Positions 18,566 through 26,435 of a stretch of 64,000 nucleotides of DNA are shown here, piece after piece. The stretch is from assembly GCA_003416985.1 (NCBI GenBank), contig QVIN01000002.1:496001-560000 (forward strand), read 5' to 3'. The stretch's first letter is position 1; every line of letters starts with the position of its first letter. Source of the DNA: Duganella sp. BJB480. Lineage in GTDB: Bacteria; Pseudomonadota; Gammaproteobacteria; Burkholderiales; Burkholderiaceae_D. The notes beneath the pieces were generated by a model that was not told the DNA's origin, made no database searches, and saw only the letters and a program-made list of their open reading frames with translations. The translations under genes and the position numbers were made by a program.

Positions 18566-18580
18566 TTATTCCCACTCAAT
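18566..18580. other. Candidate attachment site (left), guaA-3'-end-like
   Basis: TTATTCCCACTCAAT; its complement reads ATTGAGTGGGAATAA, encoding the I-E-W-E-stop end typical of GuaA. Only this tail is present, with no GuaA coding sequence upstream. It matches 13 of 15 bases with TTACTCCCACTCCAT at 35667-35681, 162 bp from the integrase start. Genomic islands that integrate at the 3' end of guaA are well known. I infer that the pair marks the island ends. Confidence 0.45.
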
Positions 18581-18787
18581 AGCGACATGCAAGCAAAATT
18601 CTTTAAAATCAAAAGCTTATAACATGCAAGAAATCGCTGTGCAACTTCCGCGCAACATGAAGCAGAATTTCCAATGGGAAATAAATTTTGGACTTTCCAA
18701 TGCAATCAATTACATACGCAAATGAACTTACACACTGCGCGGCAGCCTTACAGCGGCGCACGCACCGCTGTAAGGACTTCAGCAATA

Positions 18788-18988
18788 CTACTTGCTCATT
18801 TTCTTGGCTGCTTGGCGCACATCCTTTTCACTCACCTGCCCCGTTTTTTCCCTCATCGTCCCCAGCGTTGTCTTGGGACCGAAGCCGGGGATCGGTTGCG
18901 AAAGGTTCTGATTCTGTGTGTCGCTGCGCTTCTGCTGAATCGTTCCATCCTTGTCACGGTGACGATTATCCAGTCCTGGTTCTTTCAT
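18788..18988 (-). CDS. Small conserved hydrophilic protein
   Basis: 66-residue basic protein beginning MKEPGLDNRHRDKDGTI. This N-terminal pattern (LDNRHRDKDG) is seen in short hypothetical proteins of many proteobacteria. An AAGGGGA ribosome site lies about nine bases before the ATG at 18988. It has no membrane segment or known catalytic motif. The C-terminal GTMREKTGQVSEKDVRQAAK resembles a small helical DNA- or RNA-associated protein, but no function can be given. It lies just inside the left candidate island boundary. Confidence 0.6.
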   Translation of the reverse strand: MKEPGLDNRHRDKDGTIQQKRSDTQNQNLSQPIPGFGPKTTLGTMREKTGQVSEKDVRQAAKKMSK

Positions 18989-19129
18989 CTGCGTTCCCCT
19001 TCTGTAAGGTTGAGACTGCAAGGTTGAAATAGCACTGCCAAACAAGGCCATTATATCTCAACAGTTGATTTGCACTGTGTTTTTATACAGCACCCACTTG
19101 CAACCACCACTCCAGCCGTTGAAGCCACA

Positions 19130-19537
19130 TCACTTCTTACGCTCAAACCGAAAGAAAACCCGCCCGTCAACCTCACCTTTCAACTCAAGTTCATCACGAA
19201 GGTCACGTCTCAGCAGGTCAAGCACTTTGCCGATCCCCCCGCTGTTATTTGCTTTGTAATGACCACAAAATTCTACGACTGCCTTCACTTGCTCAGGATC
19301 ACCTAAGAGTTGAACATCAGCGATGGCCGATTCAAACGCCAACATCTGCTCCTCGGTGCTCGTTGCTCTGCCTGCCGTCGATTCAAGACGGCGATAGGCG
19401 TCGAGCAAGAATTGCACACGCAAATCTCGACGTTTATTAGTTTGATCGCGTTTCGCATTGAACCGATGCACGACAATCCAGCCAACTACGGCGACAATTA
19501 CTGTAACTAACAGCTTTATGAAATCTGAATCTGGCAT
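19130..19537 (-). CDS. Hypothetical single-pass membrane protein
   Basis: 135-residue protein with one N-terminal membrane helix (residues 8-24, IKLLVTVIVAVVGWIVV) followed by a basic RFNAKRDQTNKRRDLR stretch and a helical cytoplasmic domain with the segment LEFLLDAYRRLES-like heptads (seen as FLLDAYRRLES). Small proteins of this build occur in variable genome regions and some are accessory to defence loci, but I do not recognise a function. It is 245 bp downstream of the next leftward gene, so it may have its own promoter. Confidence 0.6.
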   Translation of the reverse strand: MPDSDFIKLLVTVIVAVVGWIVVHRFNAKRDQTNKRRDLRVQFLLDAYRRLESTAGRATSTEEQMLAFESAIADVQLLGDPEQVKAVVEFCGHYKANNSGGIGKVLDLLRRDLRDELELKGEVDGRVFFRFERKK

Positions 19538-19782
19538 AAGAAAATGAGTGTCATTGTTGATGTTCGATCAAAGTTCAATGATGTTCCATTGTCCGTCTAT
19601 GCGCTGCCCTGAATTTTTTGCTGCGCGTATTTCAGCACTGGCGTCAACTGTGCGCTTTTTATGCTGCACACCTGATGAATGGAAATTGCGCGATCATGAA
19701 GTAAGCAAGCAATCGCCAATCACAAAATTGCCGCTCGACGAACCTTTTCACAACCGACAGCTCCCCAGCAACTATCAACGAA

Positions 19783-20274
19783 CTACGTCGATTCTCCTTG
19801 CACAACCACTCGCTTATCTTCGCCTTCACCAATTTCGATTTTCCACGCTTTCGTAAAGGCAACGCGGTCAGCCGGGCTTTCCTGAGAAATTACAGAATTT
19901 TCCAGATCGACGAAAATCTGATTGTCAGTTCCGAGAGCACAGAAAAACACTTTCGCGCCATCAATCACGACACCGCAACCTCTATTAAAGGAATAATCAA
20001 TGCTCCAGTCATCAGGGCTGACCGATGTTGACAACGTATAGTCGGTGCCAAAGCCAATAACCAACTTACTTATATGGCGATCCTCCATAATCATCGGGAC
20101 CTTATTTTCACCGGGGAAGTCTGGACCTAATGTCAATACGGCAGACCGTGAATGAGATTCATCGGCACTCACCTTGATAGCGAAACATTTTCCACTATTC
20201 CATTGAAATAAGAACAGCTCACCGACAGAAATATCTTTTATTTTTACCGCCCGCAATGCTGGTTTGATATGCAT
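19783..20274 (-). CDS. Hypothetical protein, last gene of the TIR-caspase transcription unit
   Basis: 163-residue soluble protein with a beta-rich sequence (IKDISVGELFLFQWNSGKCF, then VIDGAKVFFCALGTDNQIFV). No known catalytic motif or membrane segment is visible. It is 79 bp downstream of the three-helix membrane protein and on the same strand as the TIR and caspase genes, so it may be the last gene of that operon or an independent hypothetical gene. The ATG at 20274 is the only good start. Confidence 0.6.
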   Translation of the reverse strand: MHIKPALRAVKIKDISVGELFLFQWNSGKCFAIKVSADESHSRSAVLTLGPDFPGENKVPMIMEDRHISKLVIGFGTDYTLSTSVSPDDWSIDYSFNRGCGVVIDGAKVFFCALGTDNQIFVDLENSVISQESPADRVAFTKAWKIEIGEGEDKRVVVQGEST

Positions 20275-20353
20275 AGTTTGTCTTGATTTGTCTGTGATGC
20301 GTATTTCGTCGCCTTTTCTTTATGCGTGACGAACGGGGTTCTCGTTTTGCGTT

Positions 20354-21049
20354 TTATGGTTGCTTAGATGGAGTAGTGTTTGTAGCTGGCGCTGGCGTCG
20401 GAGCAGACGCAGGAATAACTTTCTGCATCGTAGGGGTCGGCAAACCCCGCTGCAAAGTCTCATTGGAATTCTGCATCTTTGTCATCGTTGGGCTACCTAT
20501 CCCGTCTTGTGCAATGCCTCGGACAACTGTTTTTTTATCAGACATAGTGCTGGCCTTATCAAGATTTATTGAAACAAAAATAGAAGTGAAAATTAAAGCA
20601 AGAACAAAAGCAATGCCGGAAATAATGTTGAACCACTTCGTTACATGATCACACCATGACTTTCTGTTGAAATAGTCCTCAAGTCCTTCCAAGTAATATT
20701 TTTGAGCACAAAACAATGAATTCTCTTGCGCCTTATAACTAACCAAGAACGAAGTAATTGTAACTCCAGTCGCGATCACAAAAAACAACCAAGATCCATA
20801 TAACAAGAAAGCACCGGATGCCTCCTTAATAGGTATAAAATCTTTCAGGAAGGTCAATGAAACCGCCAGTCCTCCACTGGAATAAGTCAAAATAGATTTG
20901 TCAAAATTCTCCGAACTGGATAGTTGCCTCTTTTCTGCTTCAGCTTTATAAGTAGCAAATATTTTTGTTGCTTCTTCGCTTGGCACATACTCAGAATTCA
21001 CAAGATGCAAAACAGCCGCATCGTCCCCAGCTTGTGAAGTGTCACTCAT
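20354..21049 (-). CDS. Membrane protein with Pro/Thr-rich tail, partner of the TIR-caspase operon
   Basis: 231-residue membrane protein. A soluble helical N-terminus (residues 20-50) precedes hydrophobic segments at about 58-70, 79-104 and 140-163, then a Pro/Thr/Ala-rich disordered tail (170-231). The layout of helix plus two strong membrane segments recalls SLATT-type effectors of bacterial conflict systems; I infer this from the pattern only. The tail contains two copies of G-[IL]-x-[ST]-P-T-M, at 183-189 and 202-208. A third copy occurs in the 60-residue peptide encoded just upstream. Its start overlaps that peptide's stop by 4 bp (ATGA), so the two are coupled. It could be the membrane target of the neighbouring caspase. 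Confidence 0.7.
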   Translation of the reverse strand: MSDTSQAGDDAAVLHLVNSEYVPSEEATKIFATYKAEAEKRQLSSSENFDKSILTYSSGGLAVSLTFLKDFIPIKEASGAFLLYGSWLFFVIATGVTITSFLVSYKAQENSLFCAQKYYLEGLEDYFNRKSWCDHVTKWFNIISGIAFVLALIFTSIFVSINLDKASTMSDKKTVVRGIAQDGIGSPTMTKMQNSNETLQRGLPTPTMQKVIPASAPTPAPATNTTPSKQP

Positions 21050-21228
21050 TTGTTACCACTTCCGCCGCCAGATCCCGATGTGCCCTTTTTGGGCGGGATT
21101 GGCGTCATTGTAGAGGAAGGAATTCCCGCTTTCGTCTGCGACGCCGGTGCGCGGGAAAGATTTCCGCCACTCTTCACAACGCCTGATTTAATGACTGAAC
21201 TTGGTTTTGCCGGTGGTTTAGTCGCCAT
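21046..21228 (-). CDS. Short disordered Pro/Ser/Lys/Gly-rich protein between caspase and membrane-protein genes
   Basis: 60-residue protein with no predicted fold: MATKPPAKPSSVIKSGVVKS, then a middle with GIPSSTMTPIPP (residues 35-46) and a Gly/Ser tail. The segment GIPSSTM resembles GIGSPTM and GLPTPTM in the next protein's tail. It starts 54 bp after the caspase stop and overlaps the membrane-protein start by 4 bp, which supports real translation. There is no strong ribosome site. It may be a caspase substrate, an inhibitor or a leader peptide for the membrane protein. Confidence 0.5.
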   Translation of the reverse strand: MATKPPAKPSSVIKSGVVKSGGNLSRAPASQTKAGIPSSTMTPIPPKKGTSGSGGGSGNK

Positions 21229-21282
21229 TTTAAGAAGTCATCCTTTTTTCTATTTTAATTTTCAGGTTTCGTCGGTTCATCA

Positions 21283-22239
21283 CTAAATACGGCCACGTTG
21301 CACTAACTTACGATAGTGCTCACCAAGAACAGTAAGGCGGCACGCTTTGCTTCCCATTGCTGCATGATACATGTGCGGGGCATCCACTGGCACAACAAGG
21401 TTTACCCGATTAAACCGCTGCAAGATCGCAAATATTTGCGTGTGTTCTGGGGTAGGATTGGAGCTTTCCGGCTCAAAAGACGGATCGAGCGAAAATTCAA
21501 ACCCTGGGGATGGGAAAAATTCAGTAATACGCTGCAAATCATTTAATGCAAGCGGTGGTTGAACTTTGCGTAATGATACAAAACCCTTTACGTTGGTCTT
21601 GAACACTGGCCGCTGCTCCCACGGCCCAAGCGACTGATCTATATGAGCGTAGATACTACCCGGCGTTACTTCACCGACTAAATTAGCCGCACTACCATTC
21701 AACGCATCTACAAAAAGTGTCGTAAAGACTCCGGCTCCATTTTCTTCGGTTGCATATTGCTCTGCCGTAGAGGCAGTAAGAATCGTGACGCCGTCTGAAA
21801 TCTCAGCACTGTGATGAGTAATTGCATTGGCTCCTGCGATTCCAGAGTGGCAGCTATCAAGCACAATTATCTTATTTTTTGCCTTTGAACTGTTTGCTAA
21901 AGTCAAAACTTCACTCAAAGGCACGCCGTCGTCGCCGGTTTTACAATCTGACGCCAGTAAATAGCCCCCAGTTGTTTCAAGATGACCATGCCCAGCAAAA
22001 TAGAAAAGAGCAGTGTCAGTGGTATCGCCTGCAAATAAATCACGGATGCATTCCTTCAGGTTTGATCGCAACACACAATCGCTTGGACCAGTTCCTGTTA
22101 GCAGCTTTACGCCAAAATTGATCGTTCCATCACTATTTCGCTCAAGCACACTTTTTACCGAATACGCATCATTCACGCATCCATGCAAACCGGAAATATT
22201 CGAGTAGTGGTCTATACCGACAATCAAGGCTTTCCGCAT
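21283..22239 (-). CDS. Caspase-like (C14) protease, probable effector of a TIR-caspase Thoeris system
   Basis: 318-residue protein. Residues 1-200 form a caspase/metacaspase p20-like domain: [20 protein letters not shown] with the usual L-x-GCVNDA helix, the catalytic His84 in FYFAGHGHL, and the catalytic Cys130 in [10 protein letters not shown]. Residues 230-318 form a separate C-terminal domain ([15 protein letters not shown], then [20 protein letters not shown] and [12 protein letters not shown]). Its upstream neighbour is a ThsB-like TIR gene. In type IV Thoeris, a TIR protein makes a cyclic ADP-ribose signal that switches on a caspase-like protease, which then degrades proteins and stops phage spread. 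The gene order here matches that. The C-terminal domain would be the signal sensor, which is inferred. Confidence 0.85.
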   Translation of the reverse strand: MRKALIVGIDHYSNISGLHGCVNDAYSVKSVLERNSDGTINFGVKLLTGTGPSDCVLRSNLKECIRDLFAGDTTDTALFYFAGHGHLETTGGYLLASDCKTGDDGVPLSEVLTLANSSKAKNKIIVLDSCHSGIAGANAITHHSAEISDGVTILTASTAEQYATEENGAGVFTTLFVDALNGSAANLVGEVTPGSIYAHIDQSLGPWEQRPVFKTNVKGFVSLRKVQPPLALNDLQRITEFFPSPGFEFSLDPSFEPESSNPTPEHTQIFAILQRFNRVNLVVPVDAPHMYHAAMGSKACRLTVLGEHYRKLVQRGRI

Positions 22240-22276
22240 TGGCTACCCTAAGAGTTTAAACGATTAGGCTTCTATT

Positions 22277-22681
22277 TTATGCAGTGATAGCACCGACGAT
22301 GCTGGAGCCATTCCATTTCACTACCTTATGGGCCGCATCTTTTACTACGGCTGAAGTCCGTTCGGACGCCCAAGGTTCAATCGCAATGATGCGTTTTCCA
22401 AGCTTTTTTGCCATTTCAATTTCAATATTGATCCACTTACTATGCGTCGCGTATACACCCGCCAAAATTACGACGCACGAACACGACCTCATTTGGGCTT
22501 CGATTGCCGCGCGAAGTGCAGTGTCTGACGGGGCATTGTGGATCGGGTCGTCCTTCGGGACACTGTAATTTTTGTAGTTGAAGCCACTTGGAGATGTCTG
22601 ACTATTCAGCAGACCAATCACCTTTTCGTAGGCGTCGCTGTAGCCCCAGCTGTGGCTAATGAAGAGGTTGTGTAAGGCCAT
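22277..22681 (-). CDS. ThsB-like TIR-domain protein
   Basis: 134-residue stand-alone TIR protein of the DUF1863/MTH538 group that includes Thoeris ThsB. It starts MALHNLFISHSWGYSDAYEK, the BB-loop-side first strand, and ends in IIAIEPWASE. The segment THSKWINIEIEMAKKLGKR holds the TIR catalytic Glu, either Glu87 or Glu89. Proteins of this group turn NAD into cyclic ADP-ribose isomers on phage infection. The ATG at 22681 is preferred because GTGGAGAA lies upstream and the chain then starts at the first strand. It is the first gene of the unit: 37 bp to the caspase gene. The promoter must lie in the 245-bp gap it shares with the divergent recombinase gene. Confidence 0.87.
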   Translation of the reverse strand: MALHNLFISHSWGYSDAYEKVIGLLNSQTSPSGFNYKNYSVPKDDPIHNAPSDTALRAAIEAQMRSCSCVVILAGVYATHSKWINIEIEMAKKLGKRIIAIEPWASERTSAVVKDAAHKVVKWNGSSIVGAITA

Positions 22682-22927
22682 GACATTTTTCTCCACAGGA
22701 TTTTTCTTCAATTTTACGCCACTTATCGGAATTTCAAGGCCCTTAGGAAATATTTCTGACAGTCACTGGGTATGGCCTTGTCTGGGGCACTGTGGCAATA
22801 GCGTTTACCCATGTGCCACAAGCGCAAAACGCCGCGAAACCGTTGCGTATTCTGTTGCGAAATTGATGTCTATGTTGCAAAATAGAATGTGAACTTAAAT
22901 GCAACAATTACGCAAAAATAGGCCAGC

Positions 22928-23497
22928 ATGAGCATCATTACATACCTTAGAGTTTCCACGACCGATCAAGCTGTGCAAAACCAGCGCCAAGCCATTACAG
23001 CCAGTGGATGGCAAGTTGACAAGGAATTCGTAGACGATGCTGTGAGCGGCACGACTGTCGCGACGAGCCGCTCAGGTTGGTCGGCTTGCCTGGCATATAT
23101 ACGGGAAGGCGACACGCTCGTTGTCTATGCCCTTGATCGACTTGGCCGCAGCGCCATTGATGTGCTTACGCAGATCAACCTTCTGTCAGAACGCGGAATC
23201 CGACTCGTCATTCTCAAACAAGGATTTGACACTGATACCCCCGCAGGCAAGCTGGCGTTGACCATGTTCGCCGCCTTTGCTGAGTTTGAGCACGGGATCA
23301 GGAAGGAACGCCAGATCGAGGGCATCGCACGCGCTCGCATCGAAGGCAAGTATCAAGGGCGCAAGCCCAAGCTGTCCGCCGAGCAGCAAGCCGAGCTACT
23401 GCGCCGCTTCAATGCACACGAAAACCGCAGCGAATTGGCCCGCCAGTTTGGTATTGATCGCGCTACGGTGCACCGCTACTGCAACGCCGTCACTTAA
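22928..23497 (+). CDS. Serine recombinase (resolvase/invertase family)
   Basis: 189-residue small serine recombinase. The nucleophile Ser10 lies in ITYLRVSTTDQ. The next conserved blocks are present: LVVYALDRLGRSAIDVL and GIRLVILKQGFDTDTPAGKL, then MFAAFAEFEHGIRKERQ. The C-terminal HTH is RSELARQFGIDRATVHRY. It matches the DNA-invertase/resolvase size. No transposase or obvious res site is next to it. It could resolve dimers of the island or be a passenger from a lost Tn3-like element. It lies between the TIR-caspase unit and the restriction operon, so it may mark a joint between two acquired modules. Confidence 0.9.
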   Translation: MSIITYLRVSTTDQAVQNQRQAITASGWQVDKEFVDDAVSGTTVATSRSGWSACLAYIREGDTLVVYALDRLGRSAIDVLTQINLLSERGIRLVILKQGFDTDTPAGKLALTMFAAFAEFEHGIRKERQIEGIARARIEGKYQGRKPKLSAEQQAELLRRFNAHENRSELARQFGIDRATVHRYCNAVT

Positions 23498-23523
23498 AGC
23501 GACGCTATGTCCCCAGTGGCAAG

Positions 23524-23550
23524 TGGCTCCTTTCGTGAAGAAAGGAACCA
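23524..23550. repeat. Dyad between recombinase gene and hsdM
   Basis: TGGCTCCTTTC (23524-23534) and GAAAGGAACCA (23540-23550) form an 11-bp stem with one mismatch and a 5-nt loop. It begins 27 bp after the recombinase stop and ends 109 bp before hsdM. It could be a weak terminator or an operator of the restriction operon; no T-run follows. Confidence 0.4.
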
Positions 23551-23659
23551 TGAAAATAGCTGGCGATTGCTGACTTTTCATTCCCGATGAATGCCGTTGT
23601 GGGCCATAATATGACAATGCTATTGTGCAACTTGCCGCATGGCCTAACCGGATAAATCA

Positions 23660-25210
23660 ATGATTGACGACATAAAAAAAACACTCTGGGCGACCGCTGA
23701 CAAACTCCGCGCCAACATGGACGCTGCCGAATATAAACACTTGGTGCTCGGCCTGATCTTCGTTAAATACATCTCGGATACTTTCCAGTCGCGCCGCGAA
23801 GAACTGACGCGGCGTTTTGCTGATCAGAACGACGACTACTTCCTGCACGACGCTGATGCTGAGCTGCTCGCCGAAGAACTTGAAGACCGCGACTATTACC
23901 GCGAAGTCAATGTATTTTGGGTGCCAGAAGCTGCGCGCTGGGAAAGCATCCGCGCCAATGCCAAGCAGTCCGACATCGGCAAGCGCATTGATGACGCACT
24001 GTCGCTGATCGAAGTTGAAAACCCCAAGCTCAAGGGCATCCTCGACAAACGCTACGCCCGTGCTCAACTCCCGGATGGCAAGCTCGGCGAACTGGTTGAT
24101 CTGGTGTCGCAGATTGGTTTCGGCGTCGATGCCAGTGCCGCCCGTGATGTGCTTGGACAGGTCTATGAATATTTCCTTGGCATGTTTGCCAGCGCCGAAG
24201 GTAAACGTGGCGGGCAGTTCTACACGCCTGCCAGCATCGTTAAAACACTGGTTGCAGTGCTCGCTCCGCATCACGGTAAGGTATACGACCCCTGCTGTGG
24301 ATCGGGCGGCATGTTCGTGCAGTCCGAGCGTTTTATTGAAGCGCATGGCGGCAAGTTAGGTGATGTCAGTATCTACGGCCAAGAAGCAAACCCGACCACT
24401 TGGCGCTTGGCGGCGATGAACCTTGCCATTCGCGGCATCGACTTCAACTTTGGCCGCGAACCCGCTGATACCTTCACCCGCAATCAACACCCAGACCTAC
24501 GGGCCGATTTCGTGCTGGCAAATCCGCCGTTCAACATCAGTGACTGGTGGCACGGCAGCTTGGAAGGCGATCCGCGCTGGGTCTATGGCACTCCGCCGCA
24601 AGGCAATGCTAACTATGCGTGGTTGCAGCACATGCTGTATCACCTAAAGTCAACCGGCCGTGCAGGTATCGTGCTCGCAAACGGCAGCATGAGTTCCAGC
24701 CAGAACAGCGAAGGCGACATTCGCCGTGCAATGGTTGATGCCGATGTAGTTGAAGTCATGATTGCGCTGCCCGGTCAGTTGTTCTTCAATACGCAAATCC
24801 CGGCCTGTCTGTGGTTCCTTGCCAAGCAAAAGGCCATACGCAAAGAAGAAGTGCTATTCATTGACGCCCGCAAGTTGGGCAGCATGATTAGTCGAGTGCA
24901 ATGCGAATTCACGGATGAGGTAGTTGATCGCATTGCCGCGACGGTTGCTGCTTGGCGTGGCGAAGGTGAAGAGGTTTATGCAGATGTAGCTGGCTATTGC
25001 CGCAGCGTGCCGCTTGCAGAAATTGCTGAGCATGGTCATGTGCTGACGCCGGGACGCTATGTTGGCGCAGAAGAAGTCGAAGACGATGACGAAGCATTTG
25101 CCGACAAGATGCAAAAGCTTACGGAAAAGCTGGGCGAGCAAATGGCAATGGGTGCTGAGCTGGATGCCTTGATCCGCCAAAAGCTTGGGGGGCTTGGCTA
25201 TGAGTTTTGA
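23660..25210 (+). CDS. hsdM: Type I restriction-modification DNA methyltransferase subunit
   Basis: 516-residue N6-adenine methyltransferase subunit of a type I restriction system. The helical N-terminal HsdM domain (MIDDIKKTLWATADKLRANM and YKHLVLGLIFVKYISDTF) is followed by FYTP at 187-190, the SAM motif DPCCGSGG at 210-217 and the catalytic NPPF at 288-291. The later segment GRAGIVLANGSMSSSQNSEG belongs to the same fold. It overlaps hsdS by 11 bp and opens the four-gene operon hsdM-hsdS-SIR2-hsdR. It works with HsdS to modify the host's own sites and with HsdR to cut foreign DNA. Confidence 0.96.
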   Translation: MIDDIKKTLWATADKLRANMDAAEYKHLVLGLIFVKYISDTFQSRREELTRRFADQNDDYFLHDADAELLAEELEDRDYYREVNVFWVPEAARWESIRANAKQSDIGKRIDDALSLIEVENPKLKGILDKRYARAQLPDGKLGELVDLVSQIGFGVDASAARDVLGQVYEYFLGMFASAEGKRGGQFYTPASIVKTLVAVLAPHHGKVYDPCCGSGGMFVQSERFIEAHGGKLGDVSIYGQEANPTTWRLAAMNLAIRGIDFNFGREPADTFTRNQHPDLRADFVLANPPFNISDWWHGSLEGDPRWVYGTPPQGNANYAWLQHMLYHLKSTGRAGIVLANGSMSSSQNSEGDIRRAMVDADVVEVMIALPGQLFFNTQIPACLWFLAKQKAIRKEEVLFIDARKLGSMISRVQCEFTDEVVDRIAATVAAWRGEGEEVYADVAGYCRSVPLAEIAEHGHVLTPGRYVGAEEVEDDDEAFADKMQKLTEKLGEQMAMGAELDALIRQKLGGLGYEF

Positions 25211-26435
25211 TGTCTCCGTGCTTCCGTTGGAAGAGTGTCTTGATGCGTTGATCGACTATCGCGGCAAGACACCCGAAAAGACATCGTCTGGAGTTCCCTT
25301 GATCACCGCCAAGATTATTAAAGGCGGCCGCATTGAAACGCCTACCGAATTCATCGCGGCAGATAACTACGATACTTGGATGCGCCGCGGCCTGCCAAAA
25401 GCTGGAGATGTAGTGCTGACGGTTGAAGCGCCACTTGGAGAGGTAGCGCAGTTAGGTCCAGAAAAAGTGGCATTAGCTCAGCGGGTAGTCACCCTGCGTG
25501 GCAAGGCTGGCTTCCTGGATAACACTTATCTACTCTATCTGCTTCAAACAGATGAGATGCAAGATCAGCTTCGAGCACGAGCAACAGGCACTACCGTTCT
25601 TGGCATAAAACAGAGTGAGCTGCGTAAGGTGCCGTTGGCTGTGCCACCTATTGCTGCACAAGTCGCTGCGGCATCCACATTGAAGGCACTTGATGATCGT
25701 ATCGCGCTCCTCCGCGAATCCAACGCCACACTTGAGGCCATCGCGCAAGCACTCTTCAAGTCATGGTTTGTAGATTTCGACCCCGTTCACGCTAAGCAGC
25801 AAGGTCAAATACCGGAAGGCATGGATGACGCTACGGCGGCGCTGTTCCCTGATAGCTGTGCAGAGTCAGAATTGGGGTTGGTGCCGACTGGTTGGAGCGT
25901 TGGCACTGTTGAAGATCTGATGGAATTCGCCTACGGAAAAGCACTGAAATCCACTGACCGAATCGATGGCCCCATCCCCGTCTATGGCTCTGGCGGAATC
26001 ACCGGTTTTCACAATGCATCACTTGTCGATGGTCCATCTATTATCGTAGGGCGCAAAGGAACTGTCGGTAGCCTGTATTGGGAGGATCGGCCTTTTTTCC
26101 CAATTGATACGGTGTTCTATGTTAGGACAAAAAACCCGCTCACATACTGTTTCTACTTGCTACAAACACTTGGGCTTGAAAACATGAACACTGACGGTGC
26201 CGTGCCGGGCTTGAATAGAAATAACGCATATAGGTTAAATGTCGCGATACCGCCAAAGCATGTTCTTGCTGCGTTTGGCAGTTTTGCTACTGCATTGCGG
26301 GCAAAAATCTTCTCAAATAATGAAAGGATTGAATGCCTTGCCACTCTGCGTGAATCCTTGTTGCCACGCTTGATATCGGGGCGACTCCGCATCGTAGAAA
26401 TCGACGGTGCGCTTGGACTGGGCGAGGCGACATGA
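25200..26435 (+). CDS. hsdS: Type I restriction-modification specificity subunit
   Basis: 411-residue specificity subunit that reads the two half-sites of the type I target. Two target-recognition domains are seen. The first (about 1-165) contains SSGVPLITAKIIKGGRIETP and ends KVPLAVPPIAAQVAAASTLK. The second starts near 217 (LGLVPTGWSVGTVEDLMEF) and ends RLNVAIPPKHVLAAFGSFAT. Each is followed by a long conserved helix (LLRESNATLEAIAQALFKSW and the ERIECLATLRESLLPRLIS segment). The ATG at 25200 lies inside the end of hsdM. Its stop overlaps the SIR2 gene by 4 bp. The target sequence cannot be read from the protein. Confidence 0.94.
   Translation: MSFDVSVLPLEECLDALIDYRGKTPEKTSSGVPLITAKIIKGGRIETPTEFIAADNYDTWMRRGLPKAGDVVLTVEAPLGEVAQLGPEKVALAQRVVTLRGKAGFLDNTYLLYLLQTDEMQDQLRARATGTTVLGIKQSELRKVPLAVPPIAAQVAAASTLKALDDRIALLRESNATLEAIAQALFKSWFVDFDPVHAKQQGQIPEGMDDATAALFPDSCAESELGLVPTGWSVGTVEDLMEFAYGKALKSTDRIDGPIPVYGSGGITGFHNASLVDGPSIIVGRKGTVGSLYWEDRPFFPIDTVFYVRTKNPLTYCFYLLQTLGLENMNTDGAVPGLNRNNAYRLNVAIPPKHVLAAFGSFATALRAKIFSNNERIECLATLRESLLPRLISGRLRIVEIDGALGLGEAT

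Larger units (their letters stand above)
18184..18787. other. Junction region between T6SS operon and defence island, no gene seen
   Basis: About 600 bp without a convincing gene. Base composition changes here from GC-rich (left) to more A+T-rich (right of about 18.57 kb). It holds an 11-bp hairpin at 18507-18535 and a guaA-3'-like sequence at 18566-18580, listed separately. It is the likely left boundary of the island. Confidence 0.45.

Noticed and set aside
18566..18640. A real guaA gene end at the island's left side
   Set aside because: Only the last five codons match; upstream codons do not resemble GuaA. It is treated as an attachment-like site.
18135..18725. A 196-codon frame after the PAAR gene
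   Set aside because: No ribosome site, no motif, and it crosses the hairpin and attachment-like site. It does not look coding.
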